From Cyanoderma ruficeps (taxonomy: Eukaryota; Chordata; Aves; Passeriformes; Timaliidae): DNA of 64,000 nucleotides. Below are positions 38,701 through 44,470 of the stretch, in pieces. The stretch covers positions 10,615,589 through 10,679,588 of the forward strand of contig VZDJ01000056.1 of the NCBI GenBank assembly GCA_008694505.1, given 5' to 3'. How positions within the stretch are numbered: position 1 is the first letter of the stretch; each line of letters begins with the position of its first letter. The notes below the pieces were generated by a model. That model was not told the DNA's origin. It saw only the letters and a list, made by a program, of their open reading frames with translations, and ran no database searches. The position numbers and the translations under genes are program-made.

Positions 38701-41700
38701 CTAATTGCCGGAACACAACCAATTGCCTCTTCTTTGTTCTCTCTTTTTAGGTTTTATATTGGATAGATGATCCCAAGGAGAGCACAGCTGGGAAGGTCAG
38801 AGTCAGCGGGAACGTGACGGCCAAAAACATCACGGGCCTGAGGGCTAACACGGTGTATTTTGCAGCAGTCCGAGCCTACAACACCGCGGGGACAGGGCCC
38901 TCCAGCACCCCTGTGAATGTCACCACCAAAAAATCCCGTGAGTATTGGCGTTGGCACAACAACTGTCCCAAATTCCCAGCTGGGACAGGCACATTCCAGC
39001 GCACCGCGGCCCAAACGCTTCAACAGCAAAGAAAACTGAATCCCAAATTTCTTCGTAAAAAGATAGCAAAAAATCTGTGGCTGCGAAATTTTCTCTTGTC
39101 CTGAATCAATGCCCACAAGGAAGGATTTCTGTTTTCCTTGGAATGGCAGCCCCTTTGCTGTCAGGGGATTTCAGAGATGCAGAGTCAGTAAAAGAAGGAT
39201 GTCTCACAGGTCAAACAAGAGATTCTGGTGTTTGAGGGTTTTAAAGGAAACTTTTGAGTGCACCAAACACAGAGGGGGTTTGAGACCTCTGAACTTTGCA
39301 TTGCAGAGGGCAGCATAAGGGATACATTGATGTAAATGTGATTTAGTATTTTTTTTATTATTATTTAATAATAGAAGTAAAGCCTTGTGCTCTTTTGTTT
39401 GCCTTGGACTCAGTTTTCACAGTAAATTATTGATGAGCCCTTTCAGCATAAAAAGAAAATATTTTTCCTGAGTTTCACCAGTTTTCCTCTTTTCTATATG
39501 CTGTTCCATGCCTTTATTCCTACTACAAGATAGGAACAACTTGGGGAATGAGTTAATTGATTTTTAATTGCCACAAAACCAATATTTATTGTAAATAAAA
39601 CAATGAAAAATAAAGCCAGAGAAGATATTTCTGAAGGGCTCAAACAGGACCCATCCCTGGAAGTGTCCAAGACCAGGTTGGATGAGGTTTGGAGAAACCG
39701 GGGATGGTGGAAGGTGTCTGTGACTGTGGCAGGGGGTTGGATGAAATGAAATTTAAGTGCTACTCCAACCCAAACCATTCTGTGATTCCATGACTTTTCT
39801 CACAGTCCATTTTTCAGCGGAAAACAGATTCATCCCTGGGAATTCTTCCCTCTATTCCTGTGTGCATCTGTATGAAAGACAAGTTAAAGACATGGCAGTC
39901 AAATGACAAAACACAGAAGGAATAAATTTGCTTTTGTTTTACATCTACTTCATCTTCTGTCAAATTCAGGGTTGTGCTAATGGCTCATTTAAAAATTAAA
40001 GTCAAAATAACCTTTTTAATATTTAAATATATAGATTAAAATTTCAAGCTCTGTCTGTGGAAGATGCAAGCACTTGCAATAAGAGAAGAGATAATATGTC
40101 AAGAGAATATAAACAACGTGCATCTGGAGCAGGAGATGGAGCTCCAAAGTAATAGCTCTGTCTTCCTGCTCAGCATCCAGGATTCCTGCAGCCTCCTGCT
40201 CATCCCATTATTGCAGGGACTCAGCAAAGCTGAGATGAGCCTTTCTGCCCAAGAGGTGCAATTCTGATTGAAATGTTCTTCTCTGAGATGGATGTCAGGG
40301 CTGAGGTGACATCCTGGTTTGAGTTAAAAGTACTTAGGGAGGTGGAATTGATGTCCTCAAACCGTGGGTTCCATAAGGAGCTGTTCTCTTCTGGTTCTTT
40401 AATTATATGGCCTGGATTTCAGAAATTCCTCTTCCTCTTTCTTCTTTCCCCTTCCCTTTCCCTTTTTCCTTTTTCCTCTTTCCTCTTTCTTCTTCCCCTT
40501 CCCCTTCTCCTTCTTCTTCTCCTTCCCCTTCCTCTTCCTTTTCCCTTAAAAATAGGTCCATATACACACAAAATATATCAATATTACATATAGATATTAG
40601 AAATACTTCCATGGATAAACCTCAGCTCAGTACAGCAACAAAGCCAAGTTGACAATAATAAAAAGCATGACAATAACAAAACCATGACAATAACACCAGC
40701 ACCTCAATAAACTTAAGCAGGTATTTGGGATTTTTATTTTTCCTGACAGCATTGATTGATTACAAGAAATTTATTGGGGAAATAATCTGACAATCTTAGA
40801 CTTGGAACTGCTTGGTTTTGTTTGCAGATATTCCTATGGATTTGGGAAAGTGCTCTTACCACTTACTCCAGTTTCTGACTGAAAAAAAAACCCAGATGAA
40901 TTTGTTTTGCAAATCCCCCTGTGATGTTTTCTCAGCCCCAAGATCATGAATTAAGATGGGTTTAAGTTTCCATGTCAAAAAGCTTTGGACAAGGCCGTAA
41001 TTCACCCATTCTTGAGTGATTTCAGACCTCTTCAGAGTGCACAGCCAATGAAGTATTTGACATCCTTTGCCCCTTGTGACTATTTAGTTATCCAGTTCCT
41101 TACATAAAATGTTTCCTGAAAGCAACAAAGACCTTTCAAGCCGTATTTAAACAAATTTGCAGTTTGATGTATGTGAGAGTAGATAAATGTCTTCGTAACA
41201 AAATGAATCTTTTCCAGCACTGACAATGTAGCTGATGGAAGGGCATCCCTGGATATTCACCTGGGAGCTCCACCAGCACCTCCTTCCCCACCAGAGGGAC
41301 AGATTAAACTTCTCCAAAGTCACGATGCAGATGGATATGAAACAGCAGGGCCCATCAGTTTGTTTTATCTCTGTGGGAAATGAAAGAAATTGTCACCAAA
41401 TCAACTGTTCCTTCCAAGGGACATCCATCAATCACCAACATACGGGGGGGAAGAGAAGGATCTTGGAGTTAAACACTTTAAAATCAGGGCTGGAATGTGT
41501 TTCTCCAGATCTTTCCTCATTTTTACCTCTCTTTCAACCCTTCTTTCCTGTGTCACCACCCAGCAGGGCCCAGGAGGACGTGCCATGGAACAGGAGAGAA
41601 TTTTCCGGCCTAAATCCGAGCTTCAGTTCAAAGGCACAGCTCCACCCTCACATGTTCACATGGGATTCGATTCCAGGCACTTGTAGGCAAATTTTCAAAG

Positions 41701-44037
41701 TCCTCACACTTAGCCATAAAAAGCCTTTGAAAAAAAAAAAGCTGCTCTCAGCCTATTGTGCTGAGAAATTCTAAAATCCTGCAATGTTTCATGGTGGATC
41801 ACATGGAGACTTTCATGTGCAGCTCTTTGTAACCTGTCCTGGCTGATGGAAATCTTGCCTTCTGTAGTTTGCTCTCAGTTTTAGCTTTTTTTCTGAGATC
41901 CAGACAGCAAAACATCCTCTAGGACACGGAAATACAGAGAGGAACAACATTTTCCTTCCATGAAATCTCTCAAATATAACTTGAACTGTCAGACACTGTC
42001 AGGCTGTGCCTAATTTTGCAAATGAAGTCTCTCAGTCAGAGGTTCTGTGCTATGAATAGATCTTTATTCTGACTAATACCAGAGCAATGATGGACTGGAA
42101 AATGTCTTTTTTGCTCCTTTAGGTTTGAATCACCCAAGAATTTGCTACTCCCCTATCAGCAGCTCATTCAGCTCTACCATGAAAATTAATATTCAGTTTA
42201 TCTCCTTATTATCATCATCATATTTTTCTCTCTCTTTTTTTTTTTTAAAGCACCAAGTCAACCTCCAGCAAACATTGCCTGGAAGCTGACAAATTCCAAA
42301 ATCTGCCTGAACTGGGAGCATGTGAAAACCATGGAGAACGAGTCTGAGGTGCTGGGCTACAAAGTAAGTGATTTCTTTATCTCACTAATCAGATCTTTTG
42401 AAGATTTGGTGGAAGGTCAGTATTCATTACCTGGAACACTGATTTTTCTGGATTTATTGGGTTTGCTGATGTTTATACAAATATTCATTCACTTCTTTAT
42501 TCTAACAGAGGGATTTTCTGTCCCCAACCCTGCATTTCTCTTGTCCCCTTGTAATTTTACTTACAAAAAGTTTCTTGCTTTCACATCTCCAGGGAAGGAG
42601 TTTCACAAATATATAAGAAATAGAGAACAGTCTTTTAAGCATTAAAGGCAGCCATAAACCACATTTGAACATTCTCACTCTCTGGCAGTTCATAAATGTA
42701 CCTTTAAAAAAGAGACTGGAAGATACTCACACAAAGATCTACGTGAATGAGCCACAAAGCACTCCCAGAAATCTACGTTTAAAGGAAATGCAAATTTATT
42801 TTAAAGTTTGGTTGCAGTGCAGAATTTTTTGATTATCCTCAGATTCCAGGAAACCACCTGCTGTGGTACCCACCCCAAAATCCTGCAGAATTTATCCCCG
42901 TTTTAAATTGCTTTTAACACCCCACAGGATGCTGAGGATGCTCGGAAAACTTCGGGACACGATGGAAGAATCTCTCAGCCTCCCCCCCTCACCAAAAAAA
43001 TCCATTAAAACTTCAAACTAAATGAAATAACTCTTGTTTTCCCATCCCTTCCTGCTCAGATTCTGTACAGACAGAACAGGCACAGCAAAGCCCATATCCT
43101 GGAGACAAACAACACTTCAGCTGAACTCCTGGTCCCGTTTGAAGAAGATTATCTCATCGAGATAAGAACCGTCAGCGATGGTGGCGACGGCAGCAGCAGT
43201 GAGGAAATTAGGATTCCAAAAATATCCAGTAAGTGAGAGATTTTTTTTCCCCCCTCTGAATGCTGTTGTGTAAGGAGAAATCTGTGCCTCTAAGCACGAC
43301 AGATTCCCAGCTTCTGCCTTGCCATAGGTGTCCTCCCTCCTGGTGCTTTTTGGTGCTGGCTCCTGTAAATTTGTCTCCGATTACTCTCACAGGGTGTTTT
43401 GCTCCACACTTTATTTTTCGGGCAAGTCTCCACTGCTCTGGCAGGCAGAGCTCAGGGAAGGACACAGGGATAAGATTTCTTGGGAAAGTCAAAATCCTCC
43501 CACACAATGTGACCCTAAACCTGCTCTGGAGCTGCTGCTGGGACAGAGATCTCAGCCCTGTCCCATGGCTGGGGTGGGGTGGCCCAGGGTGCAGCCTCTG
43601 CTCTCATAAATAACTTATTATTCATGGAAAAAGGGAGCATCTTTATATTTATACATCGTGGTTTGTTTTGCTACAAAACAGTCAACACCCTCTTAGAGAA
43701 GATACTCACAGGAAAGGTGGGATGTTGACTCAAACCCTACTCCACAAAATAGCCACTGCAACTCTAATAAACAAATAAATAAAAATAACATTTGCGCGTA
43801 ATGTTTCATCTTGAAAAGAGAACAGAGGTTGCTGTTAAGCTAAAATGCAAAGAGAAACTGATTTTTGACGCAGATTTTCCTCTGTCTGTTTGTATTTTTA
43901 CAGGTTTAAGCTCTGGAGCAATGAAATCATCCCAAAGGATAAACCAGACATTGACAACTGGGATCCTGCTCTTCAGTTCTCTTCTTCTAAACCCTTTTCC
44001 TTACTGGTTCAAGCAATGCTCAGCCGTGGACTTTTAA
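2520..44037 (+). CDS. CNTN6: Contactin-6 gene, 16 3' coding exons (5' part outside window)
   Basis: Contactin-6 is a GPI-anchored neuronal adhesion molecule of the immunoglobulin superfamily; family knowledge links it to neurite growth, synapse formation and Notch and CHL1/PTP-alpha signalling. The joined exons are 2520-2704, 4955-5091, 8918-9047, 10011-10161, 25748-25875, 27928-28103, 28455-28572, 29383-29541, 29634-29783, 33300-33370, 35511-35745, 36757-36872, 38751-38937, 42251-42363, 43060-43228 and 43904-44037. They give 2,359 nt of open frame, about 786 residues. The order is Ig3 (second half), Ig4, Ig5, Ig6, FNIII 1-4, GPI signal. Stretches such as [63 protein letters not shown] and [17 protein letters not shown] match contactin-6 as I remember it better than CNTN3, 4 or 5. 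The paralogue call is from memory; contactin family membership is certain. Every exon has a consensus GT/AG pair and compatible phase. Confidence 0.93.
2705..4954 (+). other. CNTN6: CNTN6 intron between Ig3 and Ig4 exons (2,250 bp)
   Basis: Phase-1 intron at a domain border. It holds one CR1 fragment (about 4217-4475), homopolymer T and A runs, and a repeat-free AT-rich stretch with several TAATTA-type motifs around 3830-3970. Confidence 0.8.
4217..4475 (+). mobile_element. CR1 LINE 3' fragment
   Basis: Recognised by GAGCACCTAAAGGGGCTCCA, GAGCAATCATTCCCTATGA, CAGAGCAGCTGTGGCTGCC and CAAGGCCAGGCTGGGACAG, in the order of a songbird-type CR1 3' region. The final tail is missing. Confidence 0.75.
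4955..5091 (+). CDS. CNTN6: CNTN6 exon: first half of Ig domain 4
   Basis: The exon follows TTTTCAG and precedes GTAAGA. It enters in phase 1 and leaves in phase 0. It encodes [19 protein letters not shown], then LFWEC with the first Ig4 cysteine, then [15 protein letters not shown] with the core tryptophan. In contactins Ig1 to Ig4 fold into a horseshoe, so this exon is part of the ligand-binding head. Confidence 0.94.
5092..8917 (+). other. CNTN6: CNTN6 intron inside Ig4 (3,826 bp)
   Basis: Phase-0 intron. It holds a large CR1 fragment (7230-7744). The rest is unique-looking and AT-rich. No coding exon is recognisable in it on either strand. Confidence 0.75.
7230..7744 (+). mobile_element. 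CR1 LINE 3' fragment (long copy)
   Basis: The copy spans GGTGAGACCCCACCTGCAGA, GAGAGCCCAGAGGAGGCTCC, GGGATTGTTCACCTGGACAG, TGAGGTGACC-type text, the GGATCCCTGGCAGTGCCCAA block and the 3' tail ending GGGATTCTCTGAC. It is one of the longest CR1 copies in the window. Confidence 0.85.
8918..9047 (+). CDS. CNTN6: CNTN6 exon: second half of Ig domain 4
   Basis: The acceptor is TTATCAG after a long T-rich tract and the donor is GTAAGT. The exon enters in phase 0 and leaves in phase 1. It encodes [21 protein letters not shown], then LYQCVAEN with the second Ig4 cysteine, and ends AELRVI. NLS within LNLSDSG is a possible N-glycosylation site and is common at this place in contactins. Confidence 0.95.
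9048..10010 (+). other. CNTN6: CNTN6 intron between Ig4 and Ig5 (963 bp)
   Basis: Phase-1 intron at a domain border. AT-rich, with A and T homopolymers and no recognisable repeat copy or RNA gene. Confidence 0.75.
10011..10161 (+). CDS. CNTN6: CNTN6 exon: first half of Ig domain 5
   Basis: The acceptor is CTCTTTTTAG and the donor GTACGG. The exon runs from phase 1 to phase 2. It encodes [34 protein letters not shown] (first cysteine and core tryptophan) and ends in RQNK plus a split arginine codon. The next intron, 15.6 kb, is the longest in the window and splits Ig5. Confidence 0.94.
10725..11195 (-). mobile_element. LTR related to the 452-877 solo LTR
   Basis: Its body aligns with the LTR at 452-877: GGGATTAATGCACGGGAGTC, GTTCGGACTTGGATGTTTAT, AGAAATGAGGTAAAATGGA and AAACCACCCAAACCCATGAA recur in the same order. 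It starts TGTGAC and ends GTCACA (inverted pair) and is flanked by CAAT (10721-10724 and 11196-11199). Exact ends are uncertain by 1-2 bp. AATAAA on the minus strand suggests minus orientation. No internal genes remain. Confidence 0.68.
11340..11415 (+). mobile_element. CR1 LINE 3' tail fragment
   Basis: Short match: CGTGATCCCTCTGGGTCCCT, TCCAGCTCAGG and the terminal TCTATCATTCC. Confidence 0.6.
14993..15235 (+). mobile_element. CR1 LINE 3' fragment
   Basis: Recognised by TGAGGGGCAGCTCCAATCTC, GGCTGGAGCTGTGTCAGGGC, GGTTCTTCCCCCAGAAAGG, AGAGCTCCAGCAGGGTTTGG and GGTGGGATTGTTGGGGTTG, a CR1 subfamily different from the copy at 7230. Confidence 0.75.
17841..18040. repeat. 20-bp minisatellite, 10 units
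   Basis: Exactly 200 bp of tandem variants of TGGAAAACCTGCACCAAATT. Units differ at a few positions (CATGC or CCTGC; AAATT, AAATA or AGATT). Because 20 is not a multiple of 3 and units lack stops, open frames run through it on both strands; they are by-products of the repeat. Confidence 0.95.
18163..18260 (-). mobile_element. CR1 LINE 3' fragment
   Basis: Plus-strand text CCAGGTTGGAAGGGATCACC, AGGAGCATCAAAGTCCAACT and CTGGCCAAACTGCACAGG is the reverse complement of a CR1 3' end. Confidence 0.6.
18713..18868 (+). mobile_element. CR1 LINE 3' tail fragment
   Basis: Recognised by TTTGGAGCACCCTGGGATAG, TCCCTGCCCATGGCAGGGAG, CTTTAAGGTCCCTTTCACCC and the terminal CATCCTGGAATTCTCTGG. Confidence 0.75.
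21230..21475 (+). mobile_element. CR1 LINE 3' fragment
   Basis: Recognised by GGGTCAGGTTAGATTTAAAA, CCCAGAGAAGCTGTGGTTGT, AAGTGTCCAAGGCCAGGCTG and the complete tail GGTCCTTTCCAACCCAAACC plus CATTCCATGATTCTAT. Confidence 0.8.
23400..23600 (-). mobile_element. CR1 LINE 3' fragment
   Basis: Plus-strand text CACAGAATTGTGGAATATCC, GAGCTGGAAAAGATCCACAA, CAGCTCCTGGCCCTGCACAG and TGGAGTGGTGTCCAAGCTCT is the reverse complement of a CR1 3' region with its tail at the left. Confidence 0.7.
25566..25724 (+). mobile_element. CR1 LINE 3' tail abutting a splice acceptor
   Basis: Recognised by CCATCCCTGGAAGTGCCCCA, GGCCAGGTTGGATGGGGCTT, TCCATGGCAGGGGGTGGGAT, CCCGTCCAACCCAAGCCC and the tail TTCTGGGATTTTGGGAT. 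It ends about 23 nt before the exon at 25748. Confidence 0.8.
25748..25875 (+). CDS. CNTN6: CNTN6 exon: second half of Ig domain 5
   Basis: The first base completes the split arginine codon carried over 15.6 kb. The exon encodes [20 protein letters not shown], then [13 protein letters not shown] with the second Ig5 cysteine, and ends NLIVK. It leaves in phase 1 at GTATTT. NIS is a possible glycosylation site. A CR1 3' end lies within about 25 nt upstream of the acceptor. Confidence 0.95.
25876..27927 (+). other. CNTN6: CNTN6 intron between Ig5 and Ig6 (2,052 bp)
   Basis: Phase-1 intron. It holds one CR1 tail (26915-27050) and otherwise AT-rich unique-looking sequence, ending in a run of about 17 T that serves as the polypyrimidine tract. 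Confidence 0.75.
26915..27050 (+). mobile_element. CR1 LINE 3' tail fragment
   Basis: Recognised by CAGTGCCCAAGGCCAGGTTG, GATGGGGCTTGGAGCACCCC, TTAAGGTCCTTCCCAACCC and CCAGAATTCTCTGATTC. Confidence 0.8.
27928..28103 (+). CDS. CNTN6: CNTN6 exon: first half of Ig domain 6
   Basis: The acceptor follows a run of about 17 T and the donor is GTGAGT. The exon runs from phase 1 to phase 0. It encodes [19 protein letters not shown], then [11 protein letters not shown] with the first cysteine, [13 protein letters not shown] with the core tryptophan, and HHFERIGR. This segment is one of the best discriminators for CNTN6 within the family. Confidence 0.95.
28104..28454 (+). other. CNTN6: CNTN6 intron inside Ig6 (351 bp)
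   Basis: Short AT-rich phase-0 intron with no repeat or other feature seen. Confidence 0.8.
28455..28572 (+). CDS. CNTN6: CNTN6 exon: second half of Ig domain 6
   Basis: The acceptor is CTCTCCAG and the donor GTATGT. The exon runs from phase 0 to phase 1. It encodes [17 protein letters not shown], then [18 protein letters not shown] with the second Ig6 cysteine, and ends IIVR. It closes the Ig module; the phase-1 intron that follows marks the Ig-to-fibronectin border. Confidence 0.95.
28573..29382 (+). other. CNTN6: CNTN6 intron between Ig6 and FNIII 1 (810 bp)
   Basis: Phase-1 intron at the Ig-to-fibronectin border. No repeat or RNA gene recognised. Confidence 0.75.
29383..29541 (+). CDS. 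CNTN6: CNTN6 exon: first part of fibronectin III domain 1
   Basis: The exon runs from phase 1 to phase 1. It encodes [17 protein letters not shown], then [19 protein letters not shown] and [13 protein letters not shown]. The conserved strand-B tryptophan is in LSW. The acceptor GTGTCAG has a weak, interrupted pyrimidine tract, but no better AG keeps the frame. The donor is GTGAGC. Confidence 0.93.
29634..29783 (+). CDS. CNTN6: CNTN6 exon: second part of fibronectin III domain 1
   Basis: The exon begins only 92 nt after the previous exon, at TGCCTTCAG. It runs from phase 1 to phase 1. It encodes [39 protein letters not shown] (the tyrosine-corner and N-x-x-G region typical of FNIII strands F and G) and ends LLKTKAA. 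Its third codon positions are richer in G and C than most exons here. Confidence 0.95.
29919..30020 (+). mobile_element. CR1 LINE 3' tail fragment
   Basis: Recognised by GGATGGGGCTTGGAGCAGCC, GGAGGTGTCCCTGCCCATGG and CTTCCAACCCAAACCATTCT followed by GTCATTCC. Confidence 0.8.
30718..30800 (-). mobile_element. CR1 LINE 3' tail fragment
   Basis: Plus-strand text AGAATCCCAGAATTGTTTGA, GGTAGGGACCTTAAAGACCA and CCAACCCCCAGCACCTTCC is the reverse complement of a CR1 3' end. Confidence 0.7.
31958..31994. repeat. Perfect 16-bp inverted repeat (hairpin)
   Basis: AAAATCTCTGAAAAAA (31958-31973) and TTTTTTCAGAGATTTT (31979-31994) are exact reverse complements around a 5-nt AGAGA loop. It lies in an intron, so it would be transcribed as an RNA hairpin. 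Confidence 0.9.
32203..32255 (-). mobile_element. CR1 LINE 3' tail fragment
   Basis: ATCATAGAACCATAGAATGG followed by TTTGGGTTGGAAGGGACCTC is the reverse complement of the CR1 terminus. Little else of the element remains. Confidence 0.75.
32805..33283 (-). mobile_element. CR1 LINE fragment with reverse-transcriptase ORF remnant
   Basis: Read on the minus strand, this contains the C-terminal part of CR1 ORF2: residues like [25 protein letters not shown] and CAQVGKK match the CR1 polymerase C-terminus, and upstream text resembling GCTCAGTCCTGGGGCCAGCC and GATGACACTGAG-TGGGTGGG is the usual CR1 run-up. The frame is degraded, so it is a remnant and not a gene. Its 5' side in CR1 sense ends about 17 nt from the CNTN6 exon at 33300. 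Confidence 0.8.
33300..33370 (+). CDS. CNTN6: CNTN6 exon: start of fibronectin III domain 2
   Basis: This 71-nt exon runs from phase 1 to phase 0. It encodes [24 protein letters not shown], whose glycine run and ELVITWE strand B are contactin-specific. The acceptor tract CTTTCCTTCTGCAG follows a minus-strand CR1 fragment ending near 33283. The donor is GTAATT. Confidence 0.94.
33371..35510 (+). other. CNTN6: CNTN6 intron inside FNIII 2 (2,140 bp)
   Basis: Phase-0 intron. AT-rich, with no recognisable interspersed repeat or RNA gene. Homopolymer runs of A and T are frequent, including near 34020 and 35150-35220. Confidence 0.75.
35511..35745 (+). CDS. CNTN6: CNTN6 exon: remainder of fibronectin III domain 2
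   Basis: This is the longest coding exon in the window. It runs from phase 0 (after GTCACCACAG) to phase 1 (before GTAAAA). It encodes [60 protein letters not shown] and YSGED. NES is a possible N-glycosylation site. Confidence 0.96.
35746..36756 (+). other. CNTN6: CNTN6 intron between FNIII 2 and FNIII 3 (1,011 bp)
   Basis: Phase-1 intron. The stretch 36340-36640 is purine-rich and may be an old repeat, but I could not assign it to a family. Confidence 0.7.
36757..36872 (+). CDS. CNTN6: CNTN6 exon: first part of fibronectin III domain 3
   Basis: The exon runs from phase 1 to phase 0. It encodes [20 protein letters not shown], then [19 protein letters not shown]. The GRVLGYE-to-VLYW junction with the next exon is the usual FNIII strand C split. 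The exon is strikingly GC-rich, with alanine codons mostly GCG or GCC, unlike its neighbours. A near copy of its last bases and donor occurs at 37561-37580, beyond a solo LTR. Confidence 0.94.
36910..37543 (-). mobile_element. Solo LTR with 5-bp target duplication
   Basis: The element begins TGTCC and ends GGACA, exact inverted ends, and is flanked by GCTAC on both sides (36905-36909 and 37544-37548). These show one intact 634-bp LTR without internal genes. On the minus strand an AATAAA (about 37031-37036) lies about 120 bp from an end reading CCTGAACCGGGACA, a typical U5 layout, so it is probably antisense to CNTN6. It starts only 37 nt after a CNTN6 splice donor. Confidence 0.85.
37561..37580 (+). 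repeat. Near copy of a CNTN6 exon end and splice donor
   Basis: GGCTGGGCTACGAGGTGAGG repeats, almost exactly, the exon end and donor at 36859-36878 (CTGGGCTATGAG then GTGAGG). A third partial copy, GGGCTGGGCTAC, is at 36898-36909 against the LTR. Before the LTR arrived this was a small tandem repeat around the donor. Confidence 0.7.
37905..38118. mobile_element. Two CR1 3' tails in opposite orientation
   Basis: 37905-37968 reads as a minus-strand CR1 terminus (AATCATAAAATCATTTAGGC, AAAGACCTTTAAGACCATCA). From about 37975 it becomes a plus-strand CR1: CAGTGGTGGAGTCCCCATCC, GTGGATGTGGCACTTGGGGA, CATGGTTTAGTGCTGG and the tail AACCTAAATGATTCTGTGAT. Confidence 0.8.
38751..38937 (+). CDS. CNTN6: CNTN6 exon: remainder of fibronectin III domain 3
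   Basis: The acceptor is CTCTCTTTTTAG and the donor GTGAGT. The exon runs from phase 0 to phase 1. It encodes [40 protein letters not shown] and [20 protein letters not shown]. It holds three possible N-glycosylation sites (NVT, NIT, NVT) and the FNIII strand F tyrosine. Confidence 0.96.
39645..39795 (+). mobile_element. CR1 LINE 3' tail fragment
   Basis: Recognised by CCATCCCTGGAAGTGTCCAA, GACCAGGTTGGATGAGGTTT and TCCAACCCAAACCATTCTGT followed by GATTCCATGAC. Confidence 0.8.
40426..40547. repeat. Uninterrupted 122-bp polypyrimidine tract
   Basis: Every base is C or T on the plus strand, mostly CTT, CCTTT and CCCTT blocks. It is a degenerate simple repeat that could adopt a triplex structure under superhelical stress. 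Confidence 0.95.
42251..42363 (+). CDS. CNTN6: CNTN6 exon: first part of fibronectin III domain 4
   Basis: The acceptor AAAG follows a T-rich tract and the donor is GTAAGT. The exon runs from phase 1 to phase 0. It encodes [17 protein letters not shown], then [20 protein letters not shown]. This stretch is nearly invariant in remembered mammalian CNTN6 and is strong support for the paralogue call. Confidence 0.96.
42364..43059 (+). other. CNTN6: CNTN6 intron inside FNIII 4 (696 bp)
   Basis: Phase-0 intron, AT-rich, with no repeat recognised. Confidence 0.75.
43060..43228 (+). CDS. CNTN6: CNTN6 exon: remainder of fibronectin III domain 4
   Basis: The exon runs from phase 0 (after CCTGCTCAG) to phase 1 (before GTAAGT). 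It encodes [39 protein letters not shown] and [21 protein letters not shown] carries a possible glycosylation site. FNIII 4 is the membrane-proximal domain. Confidence 0.96.
43229..43903 (+). other. CNTN6: CNTN6 last intron (675 bp)
   Basis: Phase-1 intron before the GPI-signal exon. No repeat recognised. Confidence 0.75.
43904..44037 (+). CDS. CNTN6: CNTN6 terminal coding exon: GPI-anchor signal and stop
   Basis: The acceptor is TATTTTTACAG. The exon enters in phase 1 and ends with TAA at 44035-44037. It encodes [20 protein letters not shown], then a hydrophobic stretch [15 protein letters not shown], then the polar tail [10 protein letters not shown] small-residue cluster (SSGA) that could be the anchor-attachment site precedes a polar spacer and the hydrophobic core, as expected of a GPI signal. 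The NPFP break and the polar end are unusual for this signal class. The frame is fixed by the preceding exon. Confidence 0.85.
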
Positions 44038-44470
44038 AAACAAAAAGTGTAGATTTTATCTGAGTTCTTCACCATAACCAACATTCCTGAGACAAAGCGA
44101 CGCTGGGGAGGGGGAGGGAGGTAGGAGTGGTCTGTCATTAAGAAAATATTAGGTGTCGATATTCCATCAATTTTTAAGAATAAGCTTGGAAATGAACAGA
44201 TAAATCACCATGCATTAATTAAATGGAGTGGTGCCAAACCTAATTTGGGATTGACACGTGGGTGGTCTCAATTTTTTTTCCCAAGTAGTTGTTACTATTA
44301 TGGAGCAGCATTTTAATGGAATGTCAACCTGTGCAAGCTGACACCAACGGAGGGGAGAAGAGATTTAAAACTCTTGTGATGTGGATATTATTTATCTCAC
44401 GTTCTTCAATGTATCCTGTTAAAAAAATCCCACTTTCAATTGAATAAAAGCTATTTGTTTACTTTTTGCA
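44038..44470 (+). other. CNTN6: Probable CNTN6 3' untranslated region
   Basis: The sequence runs from the stop codon to the first strong AATAAA. It is AT-rich with a short GGGGAGGGGGAGGG run near 44105. No repeat is recognisable in it. The end is inferred from the signal, not from a transcript; longer 3' UTRs using later signals cannot be excluded. Confidence 0.55.
44443..44448 (+). terminator. Candidate poly(A) signal AATAAA of CNTN6
   Basis: AATAAA lies 406 nt after the stop codon. It is followed by a T-rich stretch near 44455-44466 and TGGTCTGT at 44472, as expected of a downstream U/GU-rich element. Cleavage would be expected at about 44460-44470. Confidence 0.55.

Larger units (their letters stand above)
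36873..38750 (+). other. CNTN6: CNTN6 intron inside FNIII 3 (1,878 bp)
   Basis: Phase-0 intron. It holds a solo LTR (36910-37543), a copy of the upstream donor region (37561-37580) and two CR1 tails placed tail to tail (37905-38118). Confidence 0.8.
38938..42250 (+). other. CNTN6: CNTN6 intron between FNIII 3 and FNIII 4 (3.3 kb)
   Basis: Phase-1 intron. It holds a CR1 tail (39645-39795) and a 122-bp pyrimidine tract (40426-40547). A 179-codon open frame at 41235-41774 has no recognisable domain and no splice context. Confidence 0.75.

Noticed and set aside
40403..40652. Serine/proline/phenylalanine-rich and glutamate/glycine-rich frames
   Set aside because: Translation of the polypyrimidine tract on either strand.
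41235..41774. 179-codon plus-strand open frame inside a CNTN6 intron
   Set aside because: No recognisable domain, mixed low-complexity composition, and no splice signals linking it to exons. A frame of this length arises by chance in 64 kb.
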